Assembly: GCA_959018155.1 (NCBI GenBank)
Contig: CAUEKH010000111.1
Span: 1-7,564 of the forward strand
Direction of reading: 5' to 3'
From: an uncultured Hungatella sp.
GTDB lineage: Bacteria > Bacillota > Clostridia > Lachnospirales > Lachnospiraceae
Length of the DNA stretch: 7,564 nucleotides
In this document: positions 5,856 through 7,564 of the stretch, in pieces
Layout: every line of letters starts with the position of its first letter
How positions within the stretch are numbered: the stretch's first letter is position 1
Program-made: the position numbers and the translations under genes
Notes under the pieces: generated by a model
Databases searched by the model: none
Seen by the model: the letters and a program-made list of their open reading frames with translations, nothing else
Told to the model about the DNA's origin: nothing

Positions 5856-6698
5856 TTATCTTAATTCTGTTGTCGGAATTACGTCCATATCATCGAATGC
5901 CTGGTTCTCGCCGCCCATAGCCCAGATGAAGGTATAGTTGCTTGTACCTGCACCTGCATGGATGCTCCAGGATGGGCTGATAACAGCCTGCTCATTCTGC
6001 ATTACGATATGTCTCGTCTCATTGCCTTCGCCCATCATATGGAATACAACATTGTTCTCCGGAATCTCGAAGTACATGTAAACTTCCATACGTCTCTCAT
6101 GGGTGTGAGCCGGCATGGTGTTCCATACGCTGCCCGGATCAAGGACTGTCATACCCATGGATAACTGGCATGTCTCCAGTACGTCCGGATGGATAAACTG
6201 GTTGATCACACGCTTGTTGGATGTCTCCATCGCGCCTAAAGGCTTCTTAGCTGCCTTCTCGATCGGGATAAATGTGGTCTTGCATGCCTTGTGAGCCGGC
6301 GCGCTTACCATGTAGAACTTGGCAGGATTCTCAGCGTCGTCGCTGGAGAAGTAAACTTCCTTCGTTCCCTTTGTAATGTATAAGCAGTCCTTATAACCCA
6401 TCTTGAATTCTTCGCCGTCTGCAACGATCTTGCCTGCGCCGCCGATATTGAAGATACCGATCTCACGTCTCTCTAAGAAATAGGAAGTACCGAAATTCTT
6501 CCAGATATCAATTCCCTTGTCAATGGATACAGTCTCGGTAGTTGGCATACAGCCTAATGTAACCATACGGTCAACGTGGGAGTAAACTGCTACAACTTCA
6601 TTGGCAACATATAAATTCTCGATTAAAAATTCTTTTCTGGTCTCTTCAGTGGTATAGCGTTTGAAATCTTTCTGATTTGCTGAATAACGAATGTCCAT
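5856..6698 (-). CDS. kduI: 5-dehydro-4-deoxy-D-glucuronate isomerase (EC 5.3.1.17)
   Basis: KduI (4-deoxy-L-threo-5-hexosulose-uronate ketol-isomerase) converts 5-keto-4-deoxyuronate, produced from unsaturated uronates in pectin and glycosaminoglycan breakdown, to 2,5-diketo-3-deoxygluconate. KduD, KdgK and KdgA then carry it to pyruvate and glyceraldehyde phosphate. The protein is cytoplasmic and 280 residues long, against 278 in Escherichia coli, with a bicupin fold. Strong family blocks are visible: YSHVDRM (39-45), SYFLERREIGIFNIGGAG (72-89), PDVLETCQLSMG (171-182), NTMPAHTHERRMEVY (193-207), ETRHIVMQNEQAVISPSWSIH (227-247) and GENQAFDDMD (263-272). The zinc ligands expected for the family are present as H198, H200, E205 and H247. 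AAAGGAGGG (6708-6716) precedes the ATG. It has its own promoter and no partner gene on either side in this window; kduD is not seen. Neighbouring GH32 suggests a carbohydrate-use region. Confidence 0.97.
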   Translation of the reverse strand: MDIRYSANQKDFKRYTTEETRKEFLIENLYVANEVVAVYSHVDRMVTLGCMPTTETVSIDKGIDIWKNFGTSYFLERREIGIFNIGGAGKIVADGEEFKMGYKDCLYITKGTKEVYFSSDDAENPAKFYMVSAPAHKACKTTFIPIEKAAKKPLGAMETSNKRVINQFIHPDVLETCQLSMGMTVLDPGSVWNTMPAHTHERRMEVYMYFEIPENNVVFHMMGEGNETRHIVMQNEQAVISPSWSIHAGAGTSNYTFIWAMGGENQAFDDMDVIPTTELR

Positions 6699-6753
6699 TT
6701 ATAAAAACCCTCCTTTGATATGTATAAATTTAAAAGAATAACTGACCAATCTT

Positions 6754-6782
6754 ATGGTATCACAAGGCGGTTTTTAATTCAA
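6754..6782 (-). promoter_or_regulatory. Sigma-A-type promoter for kduI
   Basis: On the minus strand a -35 box TTGAAT (6777-6782) and a -10 box TACCAT (6754-6759) are 17 bases apart, with TGTGA before the -10. Transcription would start near 6747, leaving a leader of about 49 bases, too short for a riboswitch. Upstream DNA is AT-rich and holds two TTAAATTT repeats (6814-6821 and 6823-6830). No convincing catabolite (cre) site was found. Confidence 0.65.
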
Positions 6783-6907
6783 CGGTTTCTTGGCGATATT
6801 CGAAAAAAGAACATTAAATTTCTTAAATTTGTTCTGGCTTTGCTTTCTTGCGTTAAAGATAGTTTCCCACAGCCCGGAAGTAAAACACAACAGCGATTCG
6901 TATTTAC

Positions 6908-6952
6908 AAAGAAGCCCGGCCCCCTGAATTTATCAGGGGTTCGGGCTTCTTT
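6908..6952 (-). terminator. Intrinsic terminator of the GH32 gene
   Basis: AAAGAAGCCCG (6908-6918) pairs perfectly with CGGGCTTCTTT (6942-6952), and CCCCTGA (6921-6927) pairs with TCAGGGG (6933-6939) across a two-base internal mismatch region. The loop has five bases. On the minus strand the stem ends in CTTCTTTGT, giving a U-rich tail, 27 bases after the GH32 stop. It also separates kduI transcription from the GH32 gene. Confidence 0.85.
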
Positions 6953-6979
6953 TGAACATGCCTTCTAAAAAAGTCTGTC

Positions 6980-7564
6980 TTATATTAAATTCTGTTTTGC
7001 CGGACTTTTCAAATTCCATGCCACGTTTCTGCTTTTCTCACACCAGACAGTAAGCTTCTGTTCCCGGTTTTCGGGATAATATCTGGTGGTAAATACCGTG
7101 CTGCCCCCGTTGAGAAAGACCTCTATGGAGGAGGTGTCCACCAGAATCCTGATGTCCTGAAGCTGTTCCGTCCTGGCTCTGCGGATCGTCCGGCCGGCTC
7201 CGGATTCATTTAAAAATTCCATGGAGAAGACCCCGGCCTCATAGTTTAAAACAAGATTTTCGTCGAAACAGACGCGGCAGGTGTCCGCCTCTATTTCATC
7301 TATTATTATCTCAAATATCCCCTCAGCAAAGGCAAGGGTCTCTCCATTTTTTATTTGTCTGCTCTCTGTCCGCAGATTCTCGAATTCCTTTACCGGCTGC
7401 TGGTACAGGATTCCATCTCTGCACGTAATCTCTCTCGGAACCGTCATGGTATGCTGCCAGCCGCTTTCTACCGTTGGATTTTCGTATTCCTCATCAATAT
7501 CCGGATGTCCCATCCAGCCAATTAAAATCCGCCTTCCGCTCTCATCCACAAATGTCTGCGGCGC
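6980..7564 (-). CDS. Glycoside hydrolase family 32 (sucrose-6-phosphate hydrolase / beta-fructosidase), N-terminus missing
   Basis: This is the C-terminal 194 residues of a GH32 enzyme, which hydrolyses terminal beta-fructofuranosyl bonds in sucrose, sucrose-6-phosphate or fructans. The frame is open to the window edge and the first visible residues are APQTF, followed by DESGRRILIGWMG, the classic end of the five-bladed propeller; GWQHTMTVPREI follows. The rest forms the beta-sandwich C-terminal domain, including IRILVDTSSIEVFLNGG, a conserved GH32C pattern, and FTTRYYP. The catalytic motifs WMNDPNG, RDP and EC lie upstream of the window and cannot be checked. A GTG at 7549 is not the start because the homology runs through it. 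With the usual length of 450-500 residues, over half the protein is missing. No signal for secretion can be judged. A terminator follows at 6908-6952. Sucrose-6-phosphate hydrolase is the likeliest member in Clostridia, but this part alone does not settle it. Confidence 0.93.
   Translation of the reverse strand, partial: APQTFVDESGRRILIGWMGHPDIDEEYENPTVESGWQHTMTVPREITCRDGILYQQPVKEFENLRTESRQIKNGETLAFAEGIFEIIIDEIEADTCRVCFDENLVLNYEAGVFSMEFLNESGAGRTIRRARTEQLQDIRILVDTSSIEVFLNGGSTVFTTRYYPENREQKLTVWCEKSRNVAWNLKSPAKQNLI

Noticed and set aside
6699..6747. Riboswitch in the kduI leader
   Set aside because: The predicted leader is under 50 bases and shows no stem-rich fold.
6777..6795. Possible catabolite-repression (cre) site over the kduI -35 (ACCGTT core)
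   Set aside because: Only the core matches; the outer TG and CA positions are wrong and the symmetry is poor.
6720..6968. Plus-strand ORF of 82 codons in the kduI-GH32 intergenic region
   Set aside because: It runs through the kduI promoter and the whole GH32 terminator hairpin, has no ribosome site before its ATG, and resembles no protein.

Overview
The window looks like chromosomal DNA of a Gram-positive anaerobe of the class Clostridia, probably a gut Lachnospiraceae-type organism. The basis is moderate GC content, strong AGGAGG-type ribosome binding sites, a Firmicutes-type lipoprotein and OmpR/HAM kinase pair, and plant- or host-glycan genes (kduI, GH32). The taxonomic assignment is inference. 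Seven genes are supported, two of them cut by the window edges. All are recognisable families.

Region 1 (1-3258) is a divergent peptide-use locus. On the minus strand an M42 metallo-aminopeptidase gene (1284-2297) is followed after 23 bases by an oligopeptide-type ABC transporter lipoprotein (1-1260, C-terminus outside the window). On the plus strand is a GntR-family regulator of the FadR/FCD type (2572-3258). The two units share an intergenic region with back-to-back promoters, both with 17-base spacers. A perfect 8-3-8 inverted repeat (2412-2430) sits between the two -35 boxes and is the obvious candidate operator. The likely model is peptide import followed by cytoplasmic trimming, controlled by the FCD regulator.

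Region 2 (3259-5855) is a two-component system on the minus strand: an OmpR/PhoB-type response regulator (4938-5615) overlapping its HAMP sensor kinase (3370-4941) by 4 bases. A strong bidirectional terminator (3276-3327) separates it from the convergent gntR gene. Upstream of the regulator lies a compact control region. It holds an extended -10 promoter, two perfect 9-base direct repeats spaced 11 bases apart (a typical layout for OmpR-family binding), and two related hairpin elements in inverted orientation that bracket the promoter.

Region 3 (5856-7564) holds kduI, an isomerase of uronate (pectin or glycosaminoglycan) breakdown, with its own promoter, and the C-terminal part of a GH32 sucrose-6-phosphate hydrolase/fructosidase with its terminator.

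No mobile element, CRISPR array, rRNA or tRNA was seen. The genes themselves are ordinary. The points worth a second look are regulatory: the shared operator, the repeat-flanked response-regulator promoter, and a probable metal-ligand change in the FCD domain.
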